From assembly GCF_014207705.1 (NCBI RefSeq), contig NZ_JACHIU010000001.1, positions 3,650,501-3,714,500 of the forward strand: a DNA stretch of 64,000 bases, written 5' to 3'. Every line of letters starts with the position of its first letter. Position 1 is the first letter of the stretch. Positions 53,974-63,900 of the stretch are shown here, piece by piece. Source of the DNA: Sphaerisporangium rubeum (GTDB lineage Bacteria > Actinomycetota > Actinomycetes > Streptosporangiales > Streptosporangiaceae). The notes beneath the pieces were generated by a model. It was not told the DNA's origin. It was given only the letters and a program-made list of their open reading frames with translations, and did no database searches. The translations under genes were made by a program, and so were the position numbers.

Positions 53974-54714
53974 ATGCGAAGAACGATCATGGTGGTGGCG
54001 ACGGCCTTGCTCACTGCCGGGGTGACGGTGTTCTCCGCCGCCCCCGCACTCGCCCACGGGTACATCTCCTCGCCGCCGAGCAGGCAGGCCATGTGCGCGC
54101 AGGGCCGGGTCACCGGCTGCGGCGACATCATCTACGAACCGCAGAGCGTCGAAGGGCCGAAGGGCCAGCGCAACTGCCACGGCGGCGTCGCGCGGTTCTC
54201 CCAGCTCAGCGACGAGAGCAAGAACTGGCCCGCCACCTCGGTCGGCACCACGGTCACCTTCACCTGGACCCTCACCGCACGCCACGCCACCAGCACCTGG
54301 GAGTACTACATCGGCACCAGGCGTGTCGCGGTGTTCGACGACGGCGGACGCCAGCCCGGCGCCACCGTGCAGCACACCGTGAACCTGTCCGGCTTCGGCG
54401 GCAGGCAGAAGGTCCTCGCCATCTGGAACATCGCCGACACCGTCAACGCCTTCTACGCCTGCGTCGACCTGCAGGTCGGCGGAGGCGGCGGCCCCACCCC
54501 GTCCCCCTCTCCGGCCCCGTCGCCGACTCCGACCAGGACGCCGACCCCCACCCCCACCGTCACCGCACCGGCCGGCACGTGGGCCGCCGGCACCTACTAC
54601 GCCGTCGGCGCGCAGGTCACCTACGCAGGCGTGCGGTACCGCTGCCTGCAGGCCCACACCGCGCTCACGGGCTGGGAGCCGCCGAACACCCCGGCTCTCT
54701 GGCAGCGCGTCTGA
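53974..54714 (+). CDS. Secreted AA10 lytic polysaccharide monooxygenase with C-terminal CBM5/12
   Basis: A 246-residue copper enzyme that oxidatively cleaves chitin or cellulose. The signal peptide (residues 1-27, '...SAAPALA') leaves His28 as the mature N-terminus ('HGYISSPPSRQAMCAQG'), the first copper ligand; the second is His104 in 'TARHATSTWEYYI'. The AA10 domain ends near residue 165, followed by a Pro/Ser/Thr linker (about 170-196) and a small carbohydrate-binding module 'TWAAGTYYAVGAQVTYAGVR' to 'WEPPNTPALWQRV' of the CBM5/12 type. Chitin as substrate is likely from the module type. Confidence 0.92.
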   Translation: MRRTIMVVATALLTAGVTVFSAAPALAHGYISSPPSRQAMCAQGRVTGCGDIIYEPQSVEGPKGQRNCHGGVARFSQLSDESKNWPATSVGTTVTFTWTLTARHATSTWEYYIGTRRVAVFDDGGRQPGATVQHTVNLSGFGGRQKVLAIWNIADTVNAFYACVDLQVGGGGGPTPSPSPAPSPTPTRTPTPTPTVTAPAGTWAAGTYYAVGAQVTYAGVRYRCLQAHTALTGWEPPNTPALWQRV

Positions 54715-54879
54715 CCCCTCCCGCCGGCACCGCCGACGAGACGGTGCCGGCCCGGCGCGTCCGGCAGTCTGTGAGACTCATGTGAACCCGTCGCGCAGGG
54801 TTCCCCGTGACGGCGTGACGGTGCATAATGCAAGTCCGATGACAGGCCACGATGCCGCCGGAGACGGGGGGCGCGCGGA

Positions 54880-55320
54880 GTGCTTCCGAACGATGGTGAT
54901 GCGCGCCGCTCAGGCGGAAAAAGCGCGGAGACCCTTACGCTGACCACCCCACCGTTGCCGTCCGCGCCGCAGCAGGCCCGCGACATGGCGCTGTCCGCCG
55001 TGCTCGCCTGGTCGCTGCCCGTGGACCCCGACGAGCTGGCGCTGGTCACCGGTGAGCTGGTCGCCAACGCGGTGACCCACGCCGGCACGATGCTCGGGGT
55101 GCGCATCCGCACCCGGGACGGCGCCGCGGTCCGGGTCGAGGTCACCGACCGCGACGACCGGCCTCCCACGCTGTTCGCCCCCGGCGGCTCCGACGAGTCC
55201 CACTGGGGCCTGGTCGTCGTGGCGGCCATCGCGTCCCGCTGGGGGTACGAGCGCCTCACCACCGGCAAGGTGGTCTGGGCCGAGGTCGACTTCGCGGCCG
55301 AGCCGCTGACCGTCGCCTGA
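54880..55320 (+). CDS. Anti-sigma-factor-like histidine-kinase-fold ATPase (RsbW type)
   Basis: A 146-residue GHKL ATPase domain protein. The N-box is 'LVTGELVANAVTHAGTML' (the Asn coordinates Mg-ATP), the G1-like region is 'VEVTDRDDRPP', and 'HWGLVVVAAIASRWGYERL' is the C-terminal ATP-lid segment. Such stand-alone proteins are numerous in actinomycetes and act as serine kinases/anti-sigma factors. No sigma factor or anti-anti-sigma gene is adjacent, so the target is unknown. The GTG start is tentative. Confidence 0.85.
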   Translation: MLPNDGDARRSGGKSAETLTLTTPPLPSAPQQARDMALSAVLAWSLPVDPDELALVTGELVANAVTHAGTMLGVRIRTRDGAAVRVEVTDRDDRPPTLFAPGGSDESHWGLVVVAAIASRWGYERLTTGKVVWAEVDFAAEPLTVA

Positions 55321-55339
55321 GACGATCATCCCCCGGCCG

Positions 55340-56701
55340 TCACGGCGCCGCCGGCGTGGTGACGCGCGCGCCGGCGCGGCGGGACAGCACCGAGTCGCGG
55401 ATCTCGCCGGCGCGCACGGCCGTGGTGGACAGCAGCGTGGACGTCAGGCCGTGGGTGTGCTCGGTGCCGCCTTGCAGGTACAGGCCCGCGCGCACGCCGG
55501 GGGCCATCGCGACCCGGTGGTCGCGGCCCACGCGGACGGCGTCGTCCTCGTCGCGCAGGCACAGCTTGGCGGTCTCGCCGAGCAACGTGCCGATGTCCTG
55601 CGGCCGGTAGCCGGTGGCGTGCACCAGCAGGTCGGCCGTGAGCACGGTCCGCTTCCCGGTGGGGAGGTACTCGACGGTCACCTCCAGGTGGTCGTCGCGT
55701 TCGCGCACGTCGCGGATGCGGGACACGTTCAGCATGCGCAGGCGCTCGCGTCCGTGCACCTTCTCGCGGTAGGCGGTGGCGTACAGCGCCTCGATGAGGT
55801 CCATGTCCACCACCGAGTAGTTGGTGCTCCGGTGGTAGTCGTGCAACGACCGCTTCACCTGCGGCGGCGCGGCGAAGTACACGTCCACCGCCTCGGGGTC
55901 GAAGATGCGGTTGGCGAACGGGCTGTCGTCGGCGGGGGTGTAGCCGTACTTGGCGAACACCCCGCACACCTCGGCGTCGGTGAACGTGCGGTGCAGGTGG
56001 TCCACCGCCTCGGCGGCGCTCTGTCCCGCGCCGAGCACCAGCGCGCGGCGCACCGGCGTGCCTGACGCGGTGAGCTCGGCGACCCGCGGCACCAGTTCGC
56101 TGGTGTGCCACACGCGGTCCGACAGCACGGTGCCGGGAGGCACGTGCGGCTCCAGGCCGACGGCCACGCAGATGTCGCGCGCGCGGCGCACCGTGGTGCG
56201 GGACGGGTCGCGCGGGTCGCGGCTGACCACGTCGAACCACAGCGTCTCGCCGTCCGCGCCGGTGACCGGCTCCACGGCGACCACCTCGGCCCGGTACCGC
56301 GCCAGGTGCCGTACCCGCGCGGCGGCCCACGCGAAGTAGTCGTGGAACTCCGCGCGCAGCGGGAACAGCGTCTTCTGGTTGAGGAAGTCCACGAGCCGTC
56401 CGCGTTCGCGCAGGTAGCACAGGAAGCTGTAGCCGCTCGCCGGGTCGCGCATGGTGACCAGGTCCTTCAGGAACGACACCTGCATCGTCGCGTCGTCGAT
56501 GAGCATGCCCCGGTGCCAGCCGAACGCCGGCTGCCGTTCCAGGAAGACGGCGTCGATGCGTTCGCCGCCGCCGGCGTTGTGCTCCTCGATCGCGATGGCG
56601 AGCGCCAGGTTGGACGGCCCGAAGCCGATCCCCAGGATGTCGTAGATGGTGCCGGGCTCACTGTCCGGTGTTTCCACATCGCCTCCCTCTGCGGACGACA
56701 T
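55340..56701 (-). CDS. L-ornithine N5-monooxygenase (siderophore hydroxamate formation)
   Basis: A 453-residue flavin-dependent hydroxylase of the SidA/PvdA/IucD family. 'ILGIGFGPSNLALAIAIEEH' is the FAD-binding start (residues 22-41), 'LVLGAGQSAAEAVDHL' the NADPH-binding motif, and 'LVHATGYRP' the conserved ATG-Y motif; 'HRSTNYSVVD' is typical of ornithine hydroxylases. It makes N5-hydroxyornithine, which the next gene formylates and the NRPS incorporates. It is transcribed away from an iron box at 56708-56726, so it should be repressed when iron is plentiful. Confidence 0.93.
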   Translation of the reverse strand: MSSAEGGDVETPDSEPGTIYDILGIGFGPSNLALAIAIEEHNAGGGERIDAVFLERQPAFGWHRGMLIDDATMQVSFLKDLVTMRDPASGYSFLCYLRERGRLVDFLNQKTLFPLRAEFHDYFAWAAARVRHLARYRAEVVAVEPVTGADGETLWFDVVSRDPRDPSRTTVRRARDICVAVGLEPHVPPGTVLSDRVWHTSELVPRVAELTASGTPVRRALVLGAGQSAAEAVDHLHRTFTDAEVCGVFAKYGYTPADDSPFANRIFDPEAVDVYFAAPPQVKRSLHDYHRSTNYSVVDMDLIEALYATAYREKVHGRERLRMLNVSRIRDVRERDDHLEVTVEYLPTGKRTVLTADLLVHATGYRPQDIGTLLGETAKLCLRDEDDAVRVGRDHRVAMAPGVRAGLYLQGGTEHTHGLTSTLLSTTAVRAGEIRDSVLSRRAGARVTTPAAP

Positions 56702-56707
56702 GCTAGA

Positions 56708-56726
56708 TAAGGTTAGCCTTACCTGA
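56708..56726. promoter_or_regulatory. Iron box (DmdR/IdeR type), divergent
   Basis: TAAGGTTAGCCTTACCTGA matches the palindromic TTAGGTTAGGCTAACCTAA consensus at 15 of 19 positions. It lies between the divergent hydroxylase and formyltransferase genes and can control both. Confidence 0.85.
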
Positions 56727-56766
56727 CAAGGTCTCCAAGATCGCCCTCCTGAGGAGAGGAACCACC

Positions 56767-57714
56767 ATGCGGGTCGCCATGTTCGGCTACCAGACCTGGG
56801 GTCACCGCACGCTGCGGGCCCTGCTGGACTCCGGCCACGAGGTGGTGCTCGTCGTCACCCACCCCGCGAGCGACCACGCCTACGAGCGCATCTGGGACGA
56901 CTCGGTGGCCGATCTCGCCGCCGAGCACGGCCTGCCGGTCCTGCTGCGCGGCAGGCCCGGCGACGGCGAACTGCTCGCCGCGCTGCGCGACGCCGCGCCG
57001 GACGTCATCGTCGCCAACAACTGGCGCACGTGGCTGCCGCCGGAGATCTTCGACCTGCCGCCGCACGGCACCCTCAACGTGCACGACTCGCTGCTGCCGG
57101 CCTACGCGGGTTTCTCACCGCTCATCTGGGCCCTCATCAACGGCGAGAAGGAGGTCGGGGTCACCGCGCACCGCATGAACGCCGAACTCGACGCCGGCGA
57201 CATCGTGCTCCAGCGCGCCGTGCCGGTGGGGCCGCACGACACCGCCGCCGACCTGTTCCACCGCACCGTGGACCTCATCGAGCCCATCGTGCGCGAGTCG
57301 CTCGACCTCATCGCGTCCGGCACGGCGGTGTGGACGCCGCAGGACCGCAGCCAGGCGAGCTTCTTCCACAAACGATCCGAGGAGGACAGCCGCATCGACT
57401 GGACCTGGCCCGCCGACGCGCTGGAACGCCTGGTGCGCGCGCAGTGCGACCCCTACCCCAACGCCTTCACCTACCACCGGGGCCGGCGCCTGCGCATCGT
57501 TTCGGCGGCCCTGTCCACGGCACGGTACGGCGGCACGCCTGGCCGGGTGTTCATCCGCGAAGGCGACGGGGTGGTCGTCGTCGCCGGCGCGGACGCGCGC
57601 ACCGGGGAGCACCCCGGCCTGCTGGTGCGCCGCGTCCGCACCGACGACGGGGCTGAGCACGCCGCCGGCGACTACTTCCGCGCCATGGGGGACTACCTGA
57701 CGCCGCGGCCCTGA
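56767..57714 (+). CDS. N5-hydroxyornithine formyltransferase (FMT-like)
   Basis: A 315-residue protein with the 10-formyltetrahydrofolate transferase fold. The catalytic triad matches methionyl-tRNA formyltransferase: N104, H106 ('LNVHDSLLPAYAGF') and D142 ('MNAELDAGDIVLQ'). The C-terminal third is the small FMT-C-like domain. Placement between an ornithine hydroxylase and an NRPS indicates it makes N5-formyl-N5-hydroxyornithine for the siderophore, as in coelichelin-type pathways, and that it is not the housekeeping tRNA enzyme. The ATG follows GAGGAGAGG. Confidence 0.9.
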   Translation: MRVAMFGYQTWGHRTLRALLDSGHEVVLVVTHPASDHAYERIWDDSVADLAAEHGLPVLLRGRPGDGELLAALRDAAPDVIVANNWRTWLPPEIFDLPPHGTLNVHDSLLPAYAGFSPLIWALINGEKEVGVTAHRMNAELDAGDIVLQRAVPVGPHDTAADLFHRTVDLIEPIVRESLDLIASGTAVWTPQDRSQASFFHKRSEEDSRIDWTWPADALERLVRAQCDPYPNAFTYHRGRRLRIVSAALSTARYGGTPGRVFIREGDGVVVVAGADARTGEHPGLLVRRVRTDDGAEHAAGDYFRAMGDYLTPRP

Positions 57715-57727
57715 CGCGGCGCGCGGG

Positions 57728-58579
57728 TCATCGGCCGGCCGCGGCCTCGTGGTGGCGGCCGACCGGGATGACCAGCGGCGTTCCGCTGACCGGGTCGGTG
57801 GTGACCTGGCACCGCAGGCCGAAGACGTGCTCCACCGTCCCGGCGGTGACGACATCGGCCGGCGGGCCCTCGGCGACGACGCTCCCGTCCTTCATGGCGA
57901 TGACGTGGTCGGCGTACCGGCAGGCGTGGTTCAGGTCGTGCAGCACCATCACGACGGTGCGGTTCTCCCGCCGGTTCAGGTCGGTCACCAGGTCCAGCAC
58001 GTCGATCTGGTGCGCCAGGTCCAGGTACGTCGTCGGCTCGTCGAGCAGCAGCACCGGTGTCTCCTGCGCGACGGCCATCGCGATCCAGGCCCGCTGCCGC
58101 TGGCCGCCGGACAGCTCGTCCACCGGCCGGTCCGCCAGTTCGGTCAGCCCGGTCGCCGCCAGGGCCCCCCGCACGGCCTGCTCGTCGGCGCCGGACCACT
58201 GCCGCCACCAGGTCTGGTGCGGCGACCGTCCCCTGGTCACCAGGTCAACGACGGTCAGCCCCTCAGGCGCGACCGGGGCCTGCGGCAGGATGCCGAGCTG
58301 CCTGGCGAGTTCCCTGGTGGGGATGCGGTGCACGGCGCGGCCGTCCAGCCGTACGGCGCCGGCGCGCGGCGCGAGCAGCCGCGCGAGGGCCCGCAGCAGC
58401 GTCGACTTGCCGCAGGCGTTCGCGCCGACGATCGCCGTCACCCGGCCCGGTGGCACCAGCAGGTCCAGGTCCCGTACCACGACCCGGTCGTCGTAGGCGA
58501 GCCGCAGGCCCTCGGCCCGCAGGTCGGGCCCGGCGGGGAGGGGCCGCACGGGTGCGGGGGAGGTGGCGGGGATGGACAT
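57728..58579 (-). CDS. Ferric-siderophore ABC transporter ATPase
   Basis: A 283-residue FepC/FecE-type ATPase: Walker A '[15 protein letters not shown]', signature '[17 protein letters not shown]', Walker B '[13 protein letters not shown]' and '[20 protein letters not shown]'. It drives import of ferric siderophores through the two permeases encoded just upstream in the same operon (three bases between genes). The binding protein is not in the window. Confidence 0.93.
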   Translation of the reverse strand: MSIPATSPAPVRPLPAGPDLRAEGLRLAYDDRVVVRDLDLLVPPGRVTAIVGANACGKSTLLRALARLLAPRAGAVRLDGRAVHRIPTRELARQLGILPQAPVAPEGLTVVDLVTRGRSPHQTWWRQWSGADEQAVRGALAATGLTELADRPVDELSGGQRQRAWIAMAVAQETPVLLLDEPTTYLDLAHQIDVLDLVTDLNRRENRTVVMVLHDLNHACRYADHVIAMKDGSVVAEGPPADVVTAGTVEHVFGLRCQVTTDPVSGTPLVIPVGRHHEAAAGR

Positions 58580-58582
58580 GGT

Positions 58583-59671
58583 TCAGCCTCCTGAGCCCGC
58601 GCGGTTGGCGCGGATGAGCAGCCAGAGCAGGACCGGTGCGCCGAGGACGCCGGTGACGATGCCGACCGGCACCTCGGCGCCGGGGACGATGGTGCGGGTG
58701 GCGAGGTCGGCGCCGAGGACCACCAGAGCGCCGGTCACCCCGGCGGTCACCGGCGGCGGCATGGCGGTGCCGGCCAGGCGCTGCGCGATCTGCGGCGCGG
58801 CGAGCGCGACGAACGCCACCGGGCCGGCGGCGGCGACACCGAACGCGACCAGCCCCACGGCGGCCAGCAGCAGCGCCAGGCGCGCCGGTTGCACGGCGAC
58901 GCCGAGACCGGTGGCGACGTCGTCACCGAGCTGCAGCGTGCGCAGGTGCCGGGTGAGGGCCAGGGTCACCGGGAGCAGGACCACCAGGGCCAGCGCGAGC
59001 GGTACGGCCTCGTCGATGTCGCGGCCGTTGAGGTTGCCGACCAGCCAGCCGAGCGCGGCCTGCGCCTGGAATTTCCCGCCTCTGGCCACCAGGAAATCGG
59101 TGACGCTGGTGCAGATCCACGACACCCCGATGCCGACCAGGATGACGCGGTACCCGGTGGTGCCGCCGCGCCACGCCAGCGTGTACACCAGCACCGCCGT
59201 GAGCAGCGTGCCGAGCAGCGCGAGCGTCTGCGGGCCGAGGCCGCCGTCCCAGCCGAGCACGATGCTCGCCACCACCGCCGTCCCCGCTCCCTGGGTCAGG
59301 CCGATCATGTCGGGGCTGGCCAGGGGGTTGCGCGTCACGGTCTGGAACACCGCGCCTGACACGCCGAACGCGACCCCGGCCAGCAGGCCGACCAGCGCGC
59401 GCGGCAGCCGCAGTTCCCGCACCACCAGCAGCGTGCCGGGGTCGCCGACGCCGGCGAGCGCCTTCATGACCCCGGTGAGCGTGATCGGGTAGTCGCCGAC
59501 CGCGACGTTCCAGCAGAACACCACGAACGTGACGGCCACCAGCGCCGCGCACACCAGCAGCAGCCGGGGCCGCAGCACACCGGACACCGGCGGGACCGCC
59601 ACACGGAACGGCCGCGGCGCGAGGCCGCGTGCCGCGGTGACGGCGGCGCCGTCGGTACGGGGGTCCGGCAT
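58583..59671 (-). CDS. Ferric-siderophore ABC transporter permease (FepG/FecD type)
   Basis: A 362-residue permease with about nine or ten hydrophobic helices and 'GAVFQTVTRNPLASPDMIGL' followed by 'TQGAGTAV', the family motif near residue 100. 'VALAAPQIAQRLAGTAMPPP' is the ATPase-contact loop. The ATG at 59671 lies two bases after the stop of the preceding permease; longer frames upstream run inside that gene. Confidence 0.92.
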   Translation of the reverse strand: MPDPRTDGAAVTAARGLAPRPFRVAVPPVSGVLRPRLLLVCAALVAVTFVVFCWNVAVGDYPITLTGVMKALAGVGDPGTLLVVRELRLPRALVGLLAGVAFGVSGAVFQTVTRNPLASPDMIGLTQGAGTAVVASIVLGWDGGLGPQTLALLGTLLTAVLVYTLAWRGGTTGYRVILVGIGVSWICTSVTDFLVARGGKFQAQAALGWLVGNLNGRDIDEAVPLALALVVLLPVTLALTRHLRTLQLGDDVATGLGVAVQPARLALLLAAVGLVAFGVAAAGPVAFVALAAPQIAQRLAGTAMPPPVTAGVTGALVVLGADLATRTIVPGAEVPVGIVTGVLGAPVLLWLLIRANRAGSGG

Positions 59672-59673
59672 CG

Positions 59674-60708
59674 TCACACCTCCGCCAGCTTGCGCCTGCG
59701 GACCATCGCGATGAAGAACGGGCCGCCGATGAAGGCCATCAGCACACCGGCCTGGATCTCCGACGGCCTGGCGACGAGCCGGCCCGTGATGTCGGCGGCC
59801 AGCAGCAGGCACGGCGAGATGAGCGCCGCCAGCGGCAGCAGCCAGCGGTGGTCGGGTCCGATCCCGGCGCGCGTGGCGAGGACGCGCGCGACGTGCGGCA
59901 CCACCAGGCCGATGAAGACGATGGGGCCGATGACCGCGACCGCGCCGCCGGTGAGCAACATGACGGCGGTCACCCCCTGCAGCCGTACCAGGCCGAGCCT
60001 GCGGCCGAGCGCGGTGGCGACGTCCTCACCGAGCGACAGGCTGTTCAGCGCCGGCGCGCACGCCATGGCGAGCACCGTGCCGGCCGCGAGGAACGGCAGG
60101 ATGCGCCACACCACCCCGGCGTCCTGCGACGCGAGCGACCCGGCCGACCAGTAGCGGTACCGGTTGAGCGGCTCGGGGTCGGTCAGCACGATCGCGCCGG
60201 TCAGCGAGGACAGCAGCGCCGTGACGGCCACGCCGGCGAGCGCCAGCTTCACCGGGGTGAGCCCCGAGCGGCCGAGCCGTCCGAGCATGTACACGAACAC
60301 GCTCGCGGCGAGCGCGCCGGCGAAGCCGAACCAGATGTAGCCGAACAGCGACCCGACGCCGAGCACCGTGATGGACAGCACGATGGCGAACGACGCGCCG
60401 GCGGTGACGCCGAGCACCCCGGGGTCGGCGAGCGGGTTGCGGGTCAGCGCCTGCATGAGCGCGCCGGACAGCCCGAGCGCGACACCGGCGGCGACGCCGA
60501 GCACGGTGCGCGGCACGCGGACCGACCAGACGACGTTCTCGGCGGCCTGTCCGCCGGGACCCGGCACGTGACCGGTGAGCGCCTGCACGACCTGGTCGAG
60601 CGGGATGGCGCGCGCGCCGAGCGCGAGCGACGCCAGGCACAGCGCGGCCAGTACGGCGCCGGTCAGCGCGACCAGGACGACGGGCCGGGCCCGCCGGCCG
60701 GCGGTCAC
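59674..60708 (-). CDS. Ferric-siderophore ABC transporter permease (FepD/FecC type)
   Basis: A 344-residue permease and partner of the next one. 'GALMQALTRNPLADPGVLGV' is the family motif, with 'FIGLVVPHVARVLATRAGIG' the ATPase-contact loop. The GTG at 60708 is chosen because GGAGAC lies upstream. A TTG at 60747 is open but falls within the iron box, so translation from there is unlikely. First gene of the importer operon, directly under the iron box at 60735. Confidence 0.9.
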   Translation of the reverse strand: MTAGRRARPVVLVALTGAVLAALCLASLALGARAIPLDQVVQALTGHVPGPGGQAAENVVWSVRVPRTVLGVAAGVALGLSGALMQALTRNPLADPGVLGVTAGASFAIVLSITVLGVGSLFGYIWFGFAGALAASVFVYMLGRLGRSGLTPVKLALAGVAVTALLSSLTGAIVLTDPEPLNRYRYWSAGSLASQDAGVVWRILPFLAAGTVLAMACAPALNSLSLGEDVATALGRRLGLVRLQGVTAVMLLTGGAVAVIGPIVFIGLVVPHVARVLATRAGIGPDHRWLLPLAALISPCLLLAADITGRLVARPSEIQAGVLMAFIGGPFFIAMVRRRKLAEV

Positions 60709-60734
60709 CGGGGTGTCTCCACGTTCCAAGTTCC

Positions 60735-60753
60735 TTAGGTGAGGCAAGCCTTA
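60735..60753. promoter_or_regulatory. Iron box upstream of importer operon
   Basis: TTAGGTGAGGCAAGCCTTA matches the DmdR/IdeR consensus at 15 of 19 positions and lies 27 bases before the GTG of the first permease gene on the minus strand. Confidence 0.8.
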
Positions 60754-60803
60754 ACTGTAACGTCCGCCGGTGAGCGTGGACCAGCGCGGGGGAGGGCTGT
60801 AAC

Positions 60804-60822
60804 TTAGGTAAACCTTACCTTA
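60804..60822. promoter_or_regulatory. Iron box upstream of NRPS
   Basis: TTAGGTAAACCTTACCTTA matches the consensus at 14 of 19 positions and lies 95 bases before the NRPS start. Between it and the start there is a 14-bp direct repeat, GAGCTGTTTCGTCC, at 60849 and 60882. Confidence 0.75.
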
Positions 60823-60917
60823 GTATGTGGGGCGATCATGGCTCGCCTGAGCTGTTTCGTCCGAATCTGGATGGCTCAGCAGAGCTGTTTCGTCCTACCT
60901 GGGAGGCGGGGGCACCT

Positions 60918-63900
60918 GTGCTCGAGCACGCGATGACGTACTGGCGGAACCGGCTCGCTCCGCCGCCGCGCGAGATCCCCCTCCCGGCCGACCGTCCCTA
61001 CCCGCCGTCGCCGACCGTCAAGGTCGAGACCCGCACCCGGCCCCTTCCGGCCGCCGCGCCGCACGACGCGCTGCTCGCCGCGTACGCCGCGCTGCTGCAC
61101 CGGTACGCCGGCACGCCGGACGTCACCTTCGGGTGCGACGGGCTGCCGCTGCGTGTGGAGGCGCGCGGCGGTACGACCTTCGGCGAGCTGCGCGCCGTCG
61201 TCGCGGCGGCTCTGGACGAGGCCCGTGCGCACCGCGTGCCGCTCGCCGCGCTCGCCGCCGAACTCGGACCCGAGCCGACCAGGGGTGGCGGGCTTTTCTT
61301 CAACACCGCGTTCCGAACGGGTGACGGCCCTTCCGCGGAAGGCGCCGACGCAGGCGCCGCGACCAGCGCCAAGGACGGCACTCCGGACGGCACTCCGGAC
61401 GGCACTCCGGACGGCGCCTCGGACGGCGCCGAGGGAGGGACGCTCGATCTGGTGGTGACCGTCGCAGGCGGTGAGGTGCGTGCCGCGTACCGGGCCGACC
61501 TGTTCGACGCGGCGACCGCGGACCGGTTGCTCGGCCACTACACGTCCCTGCTGCTCGACGGTCTCACCCGGCCCGGCGTCCCCGTGGGAGACCTGGAACT
61601 CCTCGACGCCGGCGAACGGCACCAGATCATCACCGAGTGGAACGCCACCGCGCACGACGTGCCGGTGCGCACCTGGCCGGAGATGTTCGCCGAGCAGGTA
61701 CGGCTGCGGCCCGGCGCCGTCGCGCTGGTCTTCGGAAAGACCCGGCTGACGTACGCCGAACTCGACGACCAGGCCGGCCGGCTCGCGGCGGCCCTCGCCG
61801 CGCGCGGCGCCGGACCCGAGAAGGTCGTGGCGCTCGCCGTCCCCCGGTCCGCCGAGATGATCGTCGCGCAGGTCGCCGTGCTGAAGTCCGGCGCCGCCTA
61901 CCTGCCGATCGACACCGACTACCCGCGCGACCGCGTCGCCTACATGCTCGGCGACGCGCGGCCGGTCTGCGCCGTCGTCACCCGGGAGACCGAGGACGAC
62001 GTGCCGGCGGACACCGGGATCCCCCTGCTGGTGCTCGACGCCGACGAGACCGTGCGTGAACTGGCCGGTCACGACCCCCAGGTGGACGCCGGGGACCTGT
62101 CGGCGGGTAACGCCGCGTACGTCATCTACACCTCGGGGTCCACCGGCCGGCCCAAGGGGGTCGTGCTGTCGCACGGCGGCGTGGCCAAGCTCGTCGCCAC
62201 CCAGAGCGAACGCTTCGGTGTCGGGCCGGCCGCTGTGGTGCTGCAGTTCGCCTCACCGGGGTTCGACGTCGCGTTCTGGGACCTGTGCCTCGGGCTGCTG
62301 TCCGGCGGACGGCTGGTCGTCGTGCCGTCCGAGCTGCGGTACCCCGGTGCGGAACTCGCCGCGTACGCGCGGGCCAACGGCGTCACGTTCATGATCCTGC
62401 CGCCGGCGCTGCTCGCGGCCATGCCCGAGGACGTGCGGCTCCCCGAGGCCGCCACGCTGCTCGCCGGCACCGAACGCGTGTCTCCCGAGCTGGTCGCGCG
62501 GTACGCGCCGGGCCGCATGATGTTCAACGCCTACGGCCCCACCGAGGCCACCACCAACTCCACCCTCGGCCTGTGCGATCCCGGCATCGCGCCGGGCTCC
62601 ATCGTGCCGATCGGCGTCCCCGACCCCGGGACCCGCGCGTACGTGCTCGACGCGCGGCTGCGGCCCGTGCCCGCCGGGGTCACCGGTGAGCTGTACCTCG
62701 CCGGTGAGGGGCTGGCGCGCGGGTACCTCGGCCGGGCCGGGCTGACGGCCGAGCGGTTCGTCGCCGACCCGTTCGGCGGGCCGGGGGAGCGGTTGTACCG
62801 GACCGGGGACCTGGTGCGGTGGCGGGCCGACGGACGGCTGGAGTTCCTCGGCCGGGCCGACGCGCAGGTCAAGATCCGGGGGTTCCGGGTGGAGCCCGGG
62901 GAGATCGAGTCGGTGCTGCGGGGTCATCCCGCTGTGGAGCAGGTCGCGGTGGTGGTGCGGGAGGACCGGCCGGGGGATCGGCGGCTCGCCGCGTACGTGG
63001 TGCCGGTCACGGCCCCTGCCGAGCCCGCCGAGCGGGTCGCGGAGTGGAAGGACCTGCACGAGCTGCTGTACACCGCGTCCGGGGAGGAGTTCGCCGGGTG
63101 GAACAGCATGTACGACGGCCGGCCCATCCCGTTGGAGGAGATGCGGGAGTGGCGGGACGCGACGGTCGCGGCGATCCGCGAGCTGCGGCCCCGGCGTGTG
63201 CTGGAGATCGGGGCCGGCAGCGGCCTCGTCCTGACGCGGCTCGCCGGGGAGTGCGAGACGTACTGGGGGACCGACCTGTCGCAGGAGGCGATCCGTGCGC
63301 TCCGCGCGCGTGTGGACTCCCTGCCAGAGCTCGCCGGCCGGGTCGAACTGCACGCGCGTCCCGCGCACGACCTGACCGGCCTCCCCGCCGGGTTCTTCGA
63401 CACCGTGGTCGTCAACTCCGTCGTCCAGTACTTCCCGAGCGCCGAGTACCTGACCGAGGTTCTCCTCGGTGCCGCCGCGCTCCTGGCCCCCGGTGGCCGG
63501 ATCTTCGTCGGCGACGTCCGCAACCTGCGCCTCCTGCGCACGCTGCGCGCCGCCGTCGAGACCCGCCGCGGCACCGCCGACCTGCCGTCCGCCGTCGACC
63601 GCGCCGTCCGCTGGGAAGGGGAACTCCTCCTCGACCCCGACTACTTCACCACCCTCGGCCTCGACGCCGACATCCGCGTCAAACGCGGTTCGCATCACAA
63701 CGAGCTGACCCGTTACCGGTACGACGTCGTCCTGCGCACCTCACCCGCGGTCGCCGCGGACGAGACGACCGAGGTCCCCTGGACCCGGGTCGGCGGCCTG
63801 GCCGCGCTCGCCGCGCTGCTGGAGGAGAACCCCCGCCGCCTGCGCGTCACCGGCATCCCCAACGCGCGACTGACCGAGGACCTCGCCGCTCTGCGCGCCG

